Below are positions 45,523 through 57,131 of a stretch of DNA of 64,000 bases, one piece after another (the stretch's first letter is position 1; every line of letters begins with the position of its first letter). Origin of the DNA: Roseivivax halotolerans (GTDB lineage Bacteria > Pseudomonadota > Alphaproteobacteria > Rhodobacterales > Rhodobacteraceae). The stretch covers positions 62,001-126,000 of the forward strand of contig NZ_FOXV01000003.1 in the NCBI RefSeq assembly GCF_900115815.1. Direction: 5' to 3'. A program made the position numbers and the translations under genes. The notes beneath the pieces are model-generated. The model ran no database searches and was not told the origin of the DNA. It saw only the letters and a list, made by a program, of their open reading frames with translations.

Positions 45523-46488
45523 ATGACGCGCAAAGAAGAGCCAAACTCGACCGAGGCCGAAGCCGAGGAGCTTGCGGGAAGCCGGATCGACTGGGTGACC
45601 GATATCGTCCTGCGCGCGCTGATCCGCCTCGCATTGACGCTTCCGCTACGGATGCGTCTGTCGCTCATGGGCGGACTCATCTCTCGCGTGGTCGCGCCTT
45701 TGGCCGGATACCGAGCCCGCGCCGAGGCCAATCTTGCCTATACATGGCCCGACATGACCGAGGATCGACGCCGCGCCATTGCCCGCGCGGTCTCGGACAA
45801 TGCCGGGCGCACGATGATCGAGAATTACGACGTTCTCGGCCTTCGCGACAGGATGGCCGGCAGCCCGCTTCTGGGTGAGGGCGTCACGGAATTGGAGGCG
45901 GCCCGCCAAGAGGGCCGACCGGTCCTGTTCGTCACCGGCCACTTCGGCAATTTCGAAGCCCCGCGCGCCGCGCTTGTCGCGCGGGGCTACCAGATCGGCG
46001 GGCTCTATCGTCCGATGTCGAATCCGTTCTTCAACGCGCATTACGCACAGAACATGCATGCGCTATCGGGGCCGGTCTTCGAACAGGGCCGGCGTGGCAC
46101 GATGGGCCTTGTGAAGCACATCCGCCAAGGCGGCATGGGCGTCCTGCTCTTCGATGTCTACGACAGCTCCGGCGCGAAGATCGATTTCCTGGGAAAGCCC
46201 GCGCCGACCCTGACTTCGGCGGCGGAAATCGCGCTTCGGACCAATGCGCTGCTCATGCCGTTCTTCGGCATTCGCCGCAACGACGGCGTGAGCTTCGATT
46301 GCATCTTCGAGCCGTCTATTCCGCACGGCGATCCGGTTGAGATGACCCGTGAGATGACGCGCCGCCTCGAGGCGCGGATCGAGAATGATCCGGCGCAATG
46401 GTTCTGGATCCATCGCCGCTGGAAGCCAAGACGTCAGGAGAAGAAAGCCCGAAAGCGCGCTCGCGAGGCGTCTCAGAAAGCCGAGTGA
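45523..46488 (+). CDS. Lysophospholipid / lipid A acyltransferase family protein (LpxL-like)
   Basis: A 321-residue enzyme of the LpxL/HtrB family, which adds a secondary acyl chain to lipid A. It has an N-terminal membrane helix region (about 25-60), the catalytic HX4E pair H140/E145 in GHFGNFEAPR, a conserved GLYRPMSNPFFN and the DPAQWFWIHRRWKPR signature near the C-terminus. The tail is strongly basic. The LPS export genes at 7551-11916 are far away. ATG 45523 lies 59 bases after the FliG-like stop. The acyl donor and exact acceptor are not clear. Confidence 0.88.
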   Translation: MTRKEEPNSTEAEAEELAGSRIDWVTDIVLRALIRLALTLPLRMRLSLMGGLISRVVAPLAGYRARAEANLAYTWPDMTEDRRRAIARAVSDNAGRTMIENYDVLGLRDRMAGSPLLGEGVTELEAARQEGRPVLFVTGHFGNFEAPRAALVARGYQIGGLYRPMSNPFFNAHYAQNMHALSGPVFEQGRRGTMGLVKHIRQGGMGVLLFDVYDSSGAKIDFLGKPAPTLTSAAEIALRTNALLMPFFGIRRNDGVSFDCIFEPSIPHGDPVEMTREMTRRLEARIENDPAQWFWIHRRWKPRRQEKKARKRAREASQKAE

Positions 46489-46507
46489 GCCGCGCCGCCA
46501 CGGACGT

Positions 46508-47212
46508 CTATTTCAGGCGCGCCGCTGACAGGATCGGACCGTAATCGGGCTCTTGGGCGAGGACAACGATCGGCAGATCGCCCGACACCGGAACCTCGGT
46601 CGTCAGGGGTGAATCGCCGTCCCACCGAGCAACCACGTCCCAATCGGTCACGATGTGCGAATAGTCGAGATCACGCCCGGCATTCTCACCGCGTTCGACC
46701 GAAACCGTGTCGCCGGCGCGGTAGCGCACGACATGGATATCGACAGGCCCGACCGGCGCGTCCGACGAGAGCGCGATGCTGAGTGCGTCGCCGCTCCGAG
46801 CGAGGCGGATCGAGACCGGCGTCTCGATCCCCGCCTCCCGCGCCACGATGGCGGTCACGTCCTTGGCGCGATTGCCGACCACGTCGTGCGTGCCGTCGAT
46901 GATCATCTGCGGCGTGTAGATCGATCGGCGCCCGGCGGCCTCGGCGTATCCCTTCTGGCGCGCGGTGAAGGCGGGATTGGCGAAGCTGTCCTTCCAGCCG
47001 ATGTAATCCCAGTAATCGACATGCAGCGCGAGCGCGATGACGTTCTCATCCAGCGCCAGCTTGTTCAGCAGCGCATCCGCCGGCGGACAGGAGGAACAGC
47101 CCTGCGAGGTATAGAGTTCTATCACCACGGGAGCATCCTCCGCGTGAGCCGCTCCGGCCCAGAGGCACGCTCCGGCAAGGGCAGACGCCCGAATGAGACC
47201 TGAAACAGCCAT
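46508..47212 (-). CDS. DUF1223 family thioredoxin-fold periplasmic protein
   Basis: A 234-residue precursor with a signal peptide (hydrophobic 5-22, ending AAHA). The DUF1223 domain then opens with VVIELYTSQGCSSCPPADALLNKL, a thioredoxin-like start with a C-S-S-C pair, followed by HVDYWDYIGWKDSFANPAFTARQKGYA and YTPQMIIDGTHDVVG. The C-S-S-C pair suggests a redox role. The function is uncharacterised. The ATG at 47210-47212 starts the signal. It is divergent from the aconitase gene. Confidence 0.9.
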   Translation of the reverse strand: MAVSGLIRASALAGACLWAGAAHAEDAPVVIELYTSQGCSSCPPADALLNKLALDENVIALALHVDYWDYIGWKDSFANPAFTARQKGYAEAAGRRSIYTPQMIIDGTHDVVGNRAKDVTAIVAREAGIETPVSIRLARSGDALSIALSSDAPVGPVDIHVVRYRAGDTVSVERGENAGRDLDYSHIVTDWDVVARWDGDSPLTTEVPVSGDLPIVVLAQEPDYGPILSAARLK

Positions 47213-47432
47213 GGAACCCCGCTTGTCCAAACCTCGAAAGATGTAGCCGCCCGCCCCTGAAATGAACAATCAACGAATTGCGAGAGGCTGCGAGAGCGCG
47301 TCACCGATGTCACGGCGGAAATTTGTGCACCATTGTATACATAAAACCGTGTGACACTCTTGATCGGCTCGGCGTGTTGATGCAGATACCACCCAAGCCC
47401 TCTTCTTTCACGTCACGTCATGGAGGCTTTTC
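47213..47432. promoter_or_regulatory. Divergent upstream region of DUF1223 gene and aconitase
   Basis: 220 bases between divergent genes. The stretch near 47320-47350 contains the AT-rich ttgtatacataaaacc with the palindrome tgtataca, which could overlap a promoter. A TGGAGG ribosome site lies before the aconitase ATG. I see no clear Fur-, RirA- or Irr-type iron box. Confidence 0.35.
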
Positions 47433-50222
<2,790 letters not shown>

Positions 50223-50250
50223 CGTCGTCCATCTGCCTGTAACCTGGAGA

Positions 50251-50277
50251 AAGCCCTGCATTTGCAGGGCTTTTTTC
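50251..50277 (+). terminator. Terminator after aconitase
   Basis: A 9-bp stem (50251-50259 with 50264-50272), a 4-base loop and TTTTTT. It lies 28 bases after the acnA stop. Confidence 0.88.
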
Positions 50278-50414
50278 GTCGCTCAACCGCGGCGCCGCCC
50301 GTGAAGTCGGGTCGCTGGCGGCTTTCCGCCCGTCGCGGTCTCGTGAGGCGCCAAATCCCCCCGCATGGGCTTACACCTTCCGCATCGTAACCCCGCATCA
50401 GAAGGGATCAGACG

Positions 50415-50585
50415 ATGAAGGCAGGACGGACAGGCAGAACGGTCGTCACGATGATACAGGCCGCAGTGCTGGTGGCACTGACGGTCCTCGGGGCCTACGG
50501 GGCGAGCGACGGACACGCAGCGGCTTCGGACACGACATGCCTGCAGGACACGGAGGGGCGCTGCGCGCGCCCCTCCGACACCTGA
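50415..50585 (+). CDS. Possible small membrane-anchored or secreted peptide
   Basis: A 56-residue frame with a basic N-terminus (KAGRTGRTVV), a hydrophobic segment of about 19 residues (MIQAAVLVALTVLGAYGA) and a short polar tail with two cysteines (TTCLQDTEGRCARPS). The signal-like start and the two spaced cysteines suggest a real small protein. The ribosome site (AAGGGATCAGACG before ATG) is fair. I do not recognise a family, and the region could equally be non-coding. The 50273-50414 stretch before it shows nothing definite. Confidence 0.45.
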   Translation: MKAGRTGRTVVTMIQAAVLVALTVLGAYGASDGHAAASDTTCLQDTEGRCARPSDT

Positions 50586-50615
50586 AACCACGACAGACCG
50601 GGACAAAGGACCGGA

Positions 50616-51158
50616 CTAGTCCTCGGCCAGCGCCGCCTCGAGTTCCGGCACGAACCGCTGCTCGTAATCCGATCCGACAAGAGGGCCAGTGAAGCGGAAG
50701 AGCACCTCGCCCTCTCCGCTGAGGATGAAGGTCTCGGGCGGCGCGGTGACGCCCCAGTCGATCGCGGTCCGCCCTTGAGGATCGTAGGCGACCGCCGCGA
50801 ACGGATTCTCCTCGTCGGCGAGGTAGGTCAGTGCCGAATTGGCCTGATCCTTCATGTTGACGCCGATGATCGGCATCCCCTCGTCCTGCATCTCGAGGAG
50901 CATTGGATGCTCCACCCGGCAGGGCGGGCACCAGCTGGCCCAGAAGTTCACAAGCGTCACATCGCCCGACCGCAGAATCTCCGGCGTGACGCCCGGCAGA
51001 TCGCCCAGCGTGGTCTCGGTGATGGCCGGCGCCTCTTGGCCGAGGCGCGTCGAGGGAAGAGAATCGGGATCGACCCGTTGCATGCCGACATAGGCGAGAC
51101 CTGCGAACGCCGCGAAAATGACGGGCGGCAGGATCATCAAAGGCGAGATCTTAGCCAC
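50616..51158 (-). CDS. ccmG: Thiol:disulfide oxidoreductase for cytochrome c maturation (CcmG/DsbE)
   Basis: Reduces the haem-binding cysteines of apocytochrome c in the periplasm. The 180-residue protein has an N-terminal membrane anchor (MILPPVIFAAFAGLAYVG) and a thioredoxin domain with the redox pair in FWASWCPPCRVEHPML and the CcmG-specific VTAPPETFILSGEGEV. The start is GTG at 51156-51158, nine bases after a GGAGG site. It overlaps the end of ccmD by eight bases. Confidence 0.94.
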   Translation of the reverse strand: MAKISPLMILPPVIFAAFAGLAYVGMQRVDPDSLPSTRLGQEAPAITETTLGDLPGVTPEILRSGDVTLVNFWASWCPPCRVEHPMLLEMQDEGMPIIGVNMKDQANSALTYLADEENPFAAVAYDPQGRTAIDWGVTAPPETFILSGEGEVLFRFTGPLVGSDYEQRFVPELEAALAED

Positions 51159-51297
51159 GGCGTCCCTCCACATCCGAAAGCTCGCGCCGCACCTTGCGGG
51201 CACGCATGACGCTGAACGCGACCAATGCCACGATCAAAACGAGGGAGACGGCGTAGGCCGACAGGACCGCATCTGCGTATTTTCCAAGATCCGGCAT
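51151..51297 (-). CDS. ccmD: Haem exporter small subunit CcmD
   Basis: A 48-residue protein with one membrane helix: PDLGKYADAVLSAYAVSLVLIVALV at the start, then a basic RARKVRRELSDVE. The aromatic-rich Y-x-x-x-V-x-x-A-Y start and the basic tail are the CcmD pattern. It stabilises the CcmABC complex and haem transfer to CcmE. Its ATG (51295-51297) overlaps the ccmC stop by one base (TGATG), and its end overlaps ccmG. Confidence 0.92.
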   Translation of the reverse strand: MPDLGKYADAVLSAYAVSLVLIVALVAFSVMRARKVRRELSDVEGRRG

Positions 51298-52025
51298 CAC
51301 GCCATCCGCTCCCGCGCCAGAAGCGCCCGCATCCGCCGCGCCCGGATCTCGGTCTGGGTCCGCAGGAAGACAAGGGCGATAAAAAGAAGGACAAACCCCG
51401 CGATCGAAACAAGCAGCGGGAAGTAGAACACATCCGCCACGTTCTTTTCCTTGTCGAGGGACAGCGACGCGCCCTGGTGCAGTCCCTGGTTCCAGAAGTT
51501 GACCGCGTAGCGCGACAGAAGCGCGAAGACCGATCCGACGAGACAGAGAATCGAGGTGAGATCCGCCGCCGTGTCGTCATTCTCGATCGCCGCCCAGAGC
51601 GCCATGTAGCCGAGGTAGAACAAAAACAGGATCAGGAAGGAGGTCAGGCGCGGATCCCACGCCCAGTAGGTGCCCCACATGGGCTGCCCCCAGATCGCGC
51701 CCGTGGCCAGGGCAATTACCGTCATCGTCGCGCCGACCGGGGCCGCGGCACGAGCAGCGAGCGCGGAGACGTGGTGCCGCCGCACGATCCAGATCAGCGA
51801 CGCCACCAGCATCATCAGCCAGCCATTGATCGCCATCAGCGCCGAGGGCACGTGCAGATAGATGATCTTCACGGTGGAGCCCTGCCGGAAATCGTCAGGC
51901 GTGAAAAAGAATCCCCAGATCAGACCGACCGCAAGACAGACCGCCGAAAGCCATGCCAGCCACGGCAGGACGCGGTCCGTCGTGCGGATGAACTTGACCG
52001 GATTAGCATATTCCCAAAGCGACAT
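51297..52025 (-). CDS. ccmC: Haem exporter permease CcmC
   Basis: Delivers haem to the chaperone CcmE in cytochrome c maturation. The 242-residue protein has six helices and the tryptophan-rich periplasmic WWD-type motif WGTYWAWDPRLTSF, with conserved histidines in IIYLHVPSALMA and in NQGLHQGASLS that coordinate haem. It lies between ccmB and ccmD in the usual order. The ATG at 52023-52025 is the family start. Confidence 0.97.
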   Translation of the reverse strand: MSLWEYANPVKFIRTTDRVLPWLAWLSAVCLAVGLIWGFFFTPDDFRQGSTVKIIYLHVPSALMAINGWLMMLVASLIWIVRRHHVSALAARAAAPVGATMTVIALATGAIWGQPMWGTYWAWDPRLTSFLILFLFYLGYMALWAAIENDDTAADLTSILCLVGSVFALLSRYAVNFWNQGLHQGASLSLDKEKNVADVFYFPLLVSIAGFVLLFIALVFLRTQTEIRARRMRALLARERMA

Positions 52026-52090
52026 GAGCGTTCCTTAAGGCCTCGGACAGGCAGGGACAATTCACATGTGCTCGCGGGCGCGCGCAAGCG

Positions 52091-52747
52091 CTATCGCAGA
52101 TTCACCCGAAGGACGGCCGCCGAGGCGAAGGGCAATAGCGCCAGCGTGCCGAAGGACAGCCCCGCCAGCATCAGGAGCGGCGTTTCCACCGCGAGTCCGT
52201 CGGCTCCGCGCCGCGCGACCTCGGCCCCGAAAATGAGCGTCGGCACGTAGAGCGGCAGCACCAGGAGCGACAAGAGAAGCCCGCCGCGCTTCAGGCCGAC
52301 GGTCAAGGCTGCGCCGAACGTGCCGATCACCGACAAGGCGGGCGTGCCGATCAGAAGCGACAGGAACAGCCACAGATATCCCGGCGCGGGCAGGCTCAGG
52401 AGGAGACCCAGCGCCGGCGCGGCCAGCACCAGCGGCAAGCCGGTCGTCAGCCAATGGGCCAGCGCCTTGATCGTGACGATGCCTTCCATCGGAAGCGGCG
52501 CGGTCGCCAGAAGGTCGAGCGATCCGTCCTCCCAATCGAGTGCGAAGACCCGGTCCAGCGACAGAAGGCAGGCCAGAAGCGCACCGATCCAGAGGATGCC
52601 CGGCGCGATCTCGGTCAGAAGCGTCGTCTCCGGCCCAACGCCGAACGGTATCAGCGTCACGACGATGAGGAAGAAGGCAAGGCCGAGACCGAACCCGCCT
52701 CCGGCCCTGACGGCCAGTGCCAGATCGCGTGCGATCAGCGCCCTCAC
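52091..52747 (-). CDS. ccmB: Haem exporter permease CcmB
   Basis: Membrane subunit of the CcmABCD complex, which uses ATP hydrolysis to release holo-CcmE. The 218-residue protein has about six helices, with the CcmB start [16 protein letters not shown] and [31 protein letters not shown]. The centre has [13 protein letters not shown]. Its start overlaps the ccmA stop by four bases, so ATPase and permease are translationally coupled. Confidence 0.95.
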   Translation of the reverse strand: MRALIARDLALAVRAGGGFGLGLAFFLIVVTLIPFGVGPETTLLTEIAPGILWIGALLACLLSLDRVFALDWEDGSLDLLATAPLPMEGIVTIKALAHWLTTGLPLVLAAPALGLLLSLPAPGYLWLFLSLLIGTPALSVIGTFGAALTVGLKRGGLLLSLLVLPLYVPTLIFGAEVARRGADGLAVETPLLMLAGLSFGTLALLPFASAAVLRVNLR

Positions 52748-53352
52748 AGGAACGCCTCGTCTGCGCCAAGCTCCTCGGGCCGCGCCTTGAACGGCGTCAC
52801 GTCGAGGCTGCGCGCCTCCGGCAAACCCAGATCGATATGCGTCGCCATGAGAGCCGCGCCGCCGCCAGCAAGATGCGTCTTCACCGCCCCCGCGAACAAC
52901 GCGACCGAGGCTGCATCGAGCGACACGGTCGGCTCGTCCAGCACCCAGACCGGCCGTCCAGTGACGAGAAGCCGGGCCAGGCCGAGCCGCCGCTTCTGCC
53001 CCGCCGACAGGTTCCCGGCCAGCCGCGATTTGAGACCCAAGAGATCGAAGCCCTCGAGCGCGGCCTCGATCTTGCCCGTCCCGAAGACCGACGCCCAGAA
53101 GCCGAGATTTTCCTCCACGCTGAGCGCGGTCTTGATCCCGTCCTGATGCCCGGCATAGGCGATGCGGTCGGTGCCCTCGATTGTCCCCGACAGCGGCGGC
53201 TGAAGCCCCGCGATCGAGCGCAGGAGCGTTGTCTTCCCCGAGCCGTTCGGCCCGCGCAGAATGAGTGCCTCACCCGCCTGCAGAGCAAAGCTCACGCCGC
53301 TCAGAACCGGCAGGCCGCCACGCGCAACGGAAAGATCGGACACTGTCAACAT
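52744..53352 (-). CDS. ccmA: Haem exporter ATP-binding protein CcmA
   Basis: ATPase of the CcmABCD complex. The 202-residue ABC protein has Walker [11 protein letters not shown], signature [14 protein letters not shown] and Walker [13 protein letters not shown]. The ATG at 53350-53352 starts the [13 protein letters not shown] family beginning; a longer in-frame extension is low-complexity and overlaps the hairpin element upstream. First gene of ccmABCDG. Confidence 0.95.
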   Translation of the reverse strand: MLTVSDLSVARGGLPVLSGVSFALQAGEALILRGPNGSGKTTLLRSIAGLQPPLSGTIEGTDRIAYAGHQDGIKTALSVEENLGFWASVFGTGKIEAALEGFDLLGLKSRLAGNLSAGQKRRLGLARLLVTGRPVWVLDEPTVSLDAASVALFAGAVKTHLAGGGAALMATHIDLGLPEARSLDVTPFKARPEELGADEAFL

Positions 53353-53414
53353 GGCCCAAGACCTAGCCTGCCCCGCGCGGGAACGGAACCGCTCTCGCGC
53401 GCGGCCCTCTCTTT

Positions 53415-53470
53415 GGGTTGGCATAAATACCGGCGGGGGAGCGCGAGGGGGCAAAGGGCCCCCTCGCCCG
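53415..53470. repeat. REP-like intergenic hairpin element
   Basis: A compact element beginning GGCATAAATACCGGCGGGGG and continuing into a 9-bp perfect inverted repeat (53444-53452 with 53458-53466, GC-rich). I recall similar CATAAATA plus G-run plus hairpin elements as common intergenic repeats in Rhodobacteraceae, though that memory is not checked here. It lies between ccmA (start side) and the Mth938-like gene (end side), so it may also act as terminator of the latter. Confidence 0.5.
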
Positions 53471-53488
53471 CGCCACATCGCGCAAGGC

Positions 53489-53842
53489 TCAGACCGGAAG
53501 CACCGCCAGCGCCACCCGCCGGCCTTCGGAGAGAAGGACGTTGTAGGTCCGGCAGGCAGAGGGTGACGCCATCACCTCGACGCCCATACCCGCTTCTTCG
53601 AGAGCGTGCCGCAGGTCTTTCGGAATATGCGCCGTCTCGGGGCCGGTGCCGACAAAGAGAACGTCGATGTCGTCCGCCAGCGCCAGAAGCCGCGCACGAT
53701 CCTCGAAGCCGCCCCAGGCCTCGGTGCCCTTGGGGCTGAGACAAAGCGGACCCTCTATCGCCTCCCCGCCGATCCGGAAGAAGCCCGGCCCGTAGCCGTC
53801 CACCGGCTGGGCGTCCGTGAAGGTTACCTCGTTCAGGCGCAT
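53489..53842 (-). CDS. Mth938-like domain protein (DUF498)
   Basis: A 117-residue protein of the Mth938-like (DUF498/NDUFAF3) fold: [18 protein letters not shown], then [58 protein letters not shown]. The G-T-G and the A-C-R-T-Y-N blocks define the family. The human relative aids complex I assembly; the bacterial role is not known. It lies 86 bases after secF on the same strand, an arrangement seen widely in alphaproteobacteria. The ATG at 53840-53842 is the family start. Confidence 0.92.
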   Translation of the reverse strand: MRLNEVTFTDAQPVDGYGPGFFRIGGEAIEGPLCLSPKGTEAWGGFEDRARLLALADDIDVLFVGTGPETAHIPKDLRHALEEAGMGVEVMASPSACRTYNVLLSEGRRVALAVLPV

Positions 53843-53928
53843 GGCACGTATCCCCCTCGTGTCACCGTTCAAAAATATGACCCGGCGGGGCGTTCCGGCA
53901 AGCCGGGGCCCCTGCGGCATCTCGCGTC

Positions 53929-54900
53929 TCAGGCATCCACATTGGCAAATTGCGTGCCCGCACCGCCGTCGGTGGGTTTCTCCCAGTCGCGTTTCACGCC
54001 GAGTCGGTGCAGGAGCGCGGTCGCGACGAAGATCGACGAATAGGTGCCGACCAGCACGCCCCAGATCATCGCGAAGACGAAGCCCCGGATCACGTCACCG
54101 CCCAGGATGAAGAGCGCGATCAGCGCAAGAAGCGTCGTGACCGAGGTCATCAAGGTCCGGCTCAGCGTCTCGTTGATCGAGATGTTGAGCACCTCCTTCA
54201 GCGGCCGCTTCTTGTACTTGACGAGATTCTCTCGCACGCGGTCAAAGACCACGACCGTGTCGTTCAGCGAATAGCCGACGATGGTGAGAAGCGCGGCGAT
54301 GATCGCGAGGTCGAACTGGATCCGCAACTCCGAGAAGATGCCGATGGTCAGCAGCACGTCATGGACGAGCGCGGCCACCGCGCCAAGGGCGAACTGCCAT
54401 TCGAACCTCAGCCAGATATAGATCAGCACCGCCCCGATCGCGAGCAGCACCGCGATGATCGCGGTCTGGATAAGTTCTCCCGAGACCTTCGGCCCGACGC
54501 TCTCGACGGAGGTAAAGTTGATGTCGGGTGCCACGCTCTGGAGCGCGCTCTCGACCGCCTGGATCGTCTCGGGCGTCACCGATTCTGCATCGCCCTGCGG
54601 CGCGATCCGCACCATCGCGACATTCTCGTCCGGCCCGAAGCTCGGATCGAACACTTCCGAGATAACGATATCGCCGAGTTCAAGCTCCTGCATCGCCGCG
54701 CGATAAGCCGCAACGTCGACCGGCTCCGCACTCTCGGTGCGGATCGTCGTGCCGCCGCGGAAGTCGATGCCGAAATTGAGGCCCTGCAGGGCGAAGGACA
54801 CGAAGGCGATGACCATCATCAGCCCCGAGATCCCGAGCCACAGCTTGGAGCGGGAGAAGAAGTCGACGGAGGTCTCTTCGGGAACGAGTTTCAGTCGCAT
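53929..54900 (-). CDS. secF: Protein translocase subunit SecF
   Basis: With SecD it uses the proton gradient to pull proteins out of the Sec channel into the periplasm. The 323-residue protein has six helices and the SecF blocks NFGIDFRGGTTIR (periplasmic side), AVAALVHDVLLTIGIFS and the late VGYSLNDTVVVFDRVREN. The ATG at 54898-54900 begins MRLKLVPEET. It lies 13 bases downstream of secD and is translated from the same transcript. Confidence 0.97.
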   Translation of the reverse strand: MRLKLVPEETSVDFFSRSKLWLGISGLMMVIAFVSFALQGLNFGIDFRGGTTIRTESAEPVDVAAYRAAMQELELGDIVISEVFDPSFGPDENVAMVRIAPQGDAESVTPETIQAVESALQSVAPDINFTSVESVGPKVSGELIQTAIIAVLLAIGAVLIYIWLRFEWQFALGAVAALVHDVLLTIGIFSELRIQFDLAIIAALLTIVGYSLNDTVVVFDRVRENLVKYKKRPLKEVLNISINETLSRTLMTSVTTLLALIALFILGGDVIRGFVFAMIWGVLVGTYSSIFVATALLHRLGVKRDWEKPTDGGAGTQFANVDA

Positions 54901-54913
54901 GGGGCGGAACCTC

Positions 54914-56575
54914 TCAGACTGTGATGGTCTTCGGGCGCGTGCGCTCGAACCACATGGTGACGAAGAGCCGGGTCACGAAGATCGCCGTGAAAACCGAGGT
55001 GATGATGCCGAAACCGAGCGTCAGCGCGAAGCCCCGCACGGGCCCGGAGCCCATCGCGAAGAGGATGATCGCGGTGATGATCGTCGTGATATTGGCGTCG
55101 ACGATGGCCGAAAGTGCCTTCTCATAGCCCCGTTCGATGGCGCGGGCCGGCCCGCGCGCGGTCTTCAGCTCCTCGCGGATCCGCTCGAAGATCAGAACGT
55201 TCGCATCGACCGCCATACCGACGGTCAGCACGATCCCGGCAATACCCGGCAGGGTCAGCGTTGCCCCGATCACCGACAGGATCCCGAAAAGGAGCGCCAC
55301 GTTGATGATAAGCGCGATATTCGCGAAGAGGCCGAAGAGCCCGTAGCAGGCGAACATGAAGACGAGGACCAGCGCGAAGGCCACCATCGTGGCGATCTGC
55401 CCGGCCTCGATCGAGTCCTGGCCGAGCTCGGGCCCGATGGTGCGCTCCTCGAGGAAGGTCAGCCCCGCCGGTAGCGCGCCCGCGCGCAACAGGACCGCAA
55501 GCTGCGTCGATTCCTCAACGGTGAACTGCCCTGTGATGATGCCCGAGCCCCCGGGGATGTGGCTCTGGATCACCGGCGCCGAGATCACCTCGTTGTCGAG
55601 AACGATGGCGAAGGGATTGCCGATATTCTCTGCGGTGTATTCGCCGAAGGCCCGCGCGCCTTGCGCGTTGAAGCGGAAATTGACCGCCGGGTTGCCGTTC
55701 TGGTCGAAGGCGGGCTGAGCATCCACAAGCTCTTCGCCGGTCACGACAGGCGCGCGCTCGAGCTCGTAGAAGACGCCCTCATCGTCGAGCGCGGGCACGA
55801 CCTCGTTGCCGATGCCGGGATCTGTGCTTTCGGCCACGCCGCGGCCGACGACCGGCTGGAAGGTCAGTTGCGCGGTTGTGCCGATGATGTCCTTAAGCTC
55901 CGCGGCGGAGCCGATGCCCGGCACCTGGATCAGGATGCGGTCTTCGCCCTGCCGCTGGATCGTGGGCTCGCGCGTGCCCACCTCGTCGATCCGTCGACGA
56001 ATGATCTCGAGCGCCTGGCGCAAGGTGCGATCATCCGTGGCGCGCTGCTCGGCCTCCGAGAGACGCACGACAAGCGTGTCGCCCTCGCCCGAGACCTCGA
56101 TGTCCGATGCACCTGCCGATGCGACCGAGGCCACCGGCTGTGCAAGCTCCCGCACCGCCGAGAGCGCTTGGCCCATGCCGTCCGGGTTGCCGAGCGTCAC
56201 GCGCAATTCGCCCGGCGTGCCGTCCTGCAGGCGGATCGTGCCGACGCTATCCCGCAGAGGTCGCAGCGTGTCGCGGACCTCGGGCCAGAGCGCCTCGAGC
56301 CGCGCGTCATACACGTCCTCGACCTGGACCTCGGCAAGAAGATGCGCGCCGCCTCTCAGGTCGAGCCCGAGATTGATGATCGTCGAAGGCAGCCAGCTCG
56401 GCCACGCCCCGAGCGCGGCGGTGCGCTCTTCGGTCTCGCCCTCCCGCTCGATGGCGGTGGCCGCGTCGTTGTGCCGCTCCACCCGATCATAGAAAAGGTT
56501 GGGCGCGGCGAAGACGATCCCGAAGGCCACGACGAGCCAGATGAGGACGCGCTTCCAGGTGTCGATCTGCAGCAT
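54914..56575 (-). CDS. secD: Protein translocase subunit SecD
   Basis: Partner of SecF. The 553-residue protein has one N-terminal helix, a large periplasmic P1 domain (LGLDLRGGAHLLAEV, RRIDEVGTREPTIQRQGEDRILIQVPG) and five C-terminal helices. These include the charged VGMAVDANVLIFERIREE that contributes to proton coupling. Its ATG (56573-56575) lies 43 bases after yajC. Confidence 0.97.
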   Translation of the reverse strand: MLQIDTWKRVLIWLVVAFGIVFAAPNLFYDRVERHNDAATAIEREGETEERTAALGAWPSWLPSTIINLGLDLRGGAHLLAEVQVEDVYDARLEALWPEVRDTLRPLRDSVGTIRLQDGTPGELRVTLGNPDGMGQALSAVRELAQPVASVASAGASDIEVSGEGDTLVVRLSEAEQRATDDRTLRQALEIIRRRIDEVGTREPTIQRQGEDRILIQVPGIGSAAELKDIIGTTAQLTFQPVVGRGVAESTDPGIGNEVVPALDDEGVFYELERAPVVTGEELVDAQPAFDQNGNPAVNFRFNAQGARAFGEYTAENIGNPFAIVLDNEVISAPVIQSHIPGGSGIITGQFTVEESTQLAVLLRAGALPAGLTFLEERTIGPELGQDSIEAGQIATMVAFALVLVFMFACYGLFGLFANIALIINVALLFGILSVIGATLTLPGIAGIVLTVGMAVDANVLIFERIREELKTARGPARAIERGYEKALSAIVDANITTIITAIILFAMGSGPVRGFALTLGFGIITSVFTAIFVTRLFVTMWFERTRPKTITV

Positions 56576-56618
56576 GTAGAGGGCCTTTTCGGGGCTACGG
56601 ACGCGATGCGCCCGGAGG

Positions 56619-56906
56619 TCAGCTGTTGGCGGGCTCGGTCTTGGAGAGAACCTGCGTGATCGTGTTCTGCACGACGCGAACCTTCACCCCGTCGGCGACC
56701 TCGACCTCGAGCTCGTTGCCTTCCTTGACCTTCACCACCTTACCGATGATGCCGCCCTGGGTGACGACCTGGTCGCCGCGGCGCAGGTTTTCGACCATCT
56801 TCTGATGCTCTTTCATCTTCTTCTGCTGGGGGCGGATCAGCAGGAAATACATGATCGCGAAGATGAGGATGAGAGGCACGAACTGCGCCAGCGCGTTTCC
56901 GTCCAT
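56619..56906 (-). CDS. yajC: Sec translocon accessory subunit YajC
   Basis: A 95-residue protein with one N-terminal helix (FVPLILIFAIMYFLLIRPQQKK), the YajC signature, and a small cytoplasmic domain with RGDQVVTQGGIIGKV. It associates with SecDF. The ATG at 56904-56906 starts the family; the upstream in-frame extension is unrelated. First gene of the yajC-secD-secF operon. Confidence 0.96.
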   Translation of the reverse strand: MDGNALAQFVPLILIFAIMYFLLIRPQQKKMKEHQKMVENLRRGDQVVTQGGIIGKVVKVKEGNELEVEVADGVKVRVVQNTITQVLSKTEPANS

Positions 56907-57131
56907 GAGGGGCTCCTTTTCTCGGGGTCCGGCGCATGTGTCGCCGTCGGGTCTGCAAAGTTGCGCGGAACCTATGGAAGGCCCGCAGGCGATGCAAGCG
57001 GACTTGGCGGGGGTTTGAACCTGCAAGTGGGATGCCGCGACTGGAGGCGCGCGCTCTGCCGACAAGGTTCCTGCACCCGTCAGACGGATCGGGCTCTAGA
57101 CCGCGACGGCGTCTCCGCTAGCTTGCGCGTC

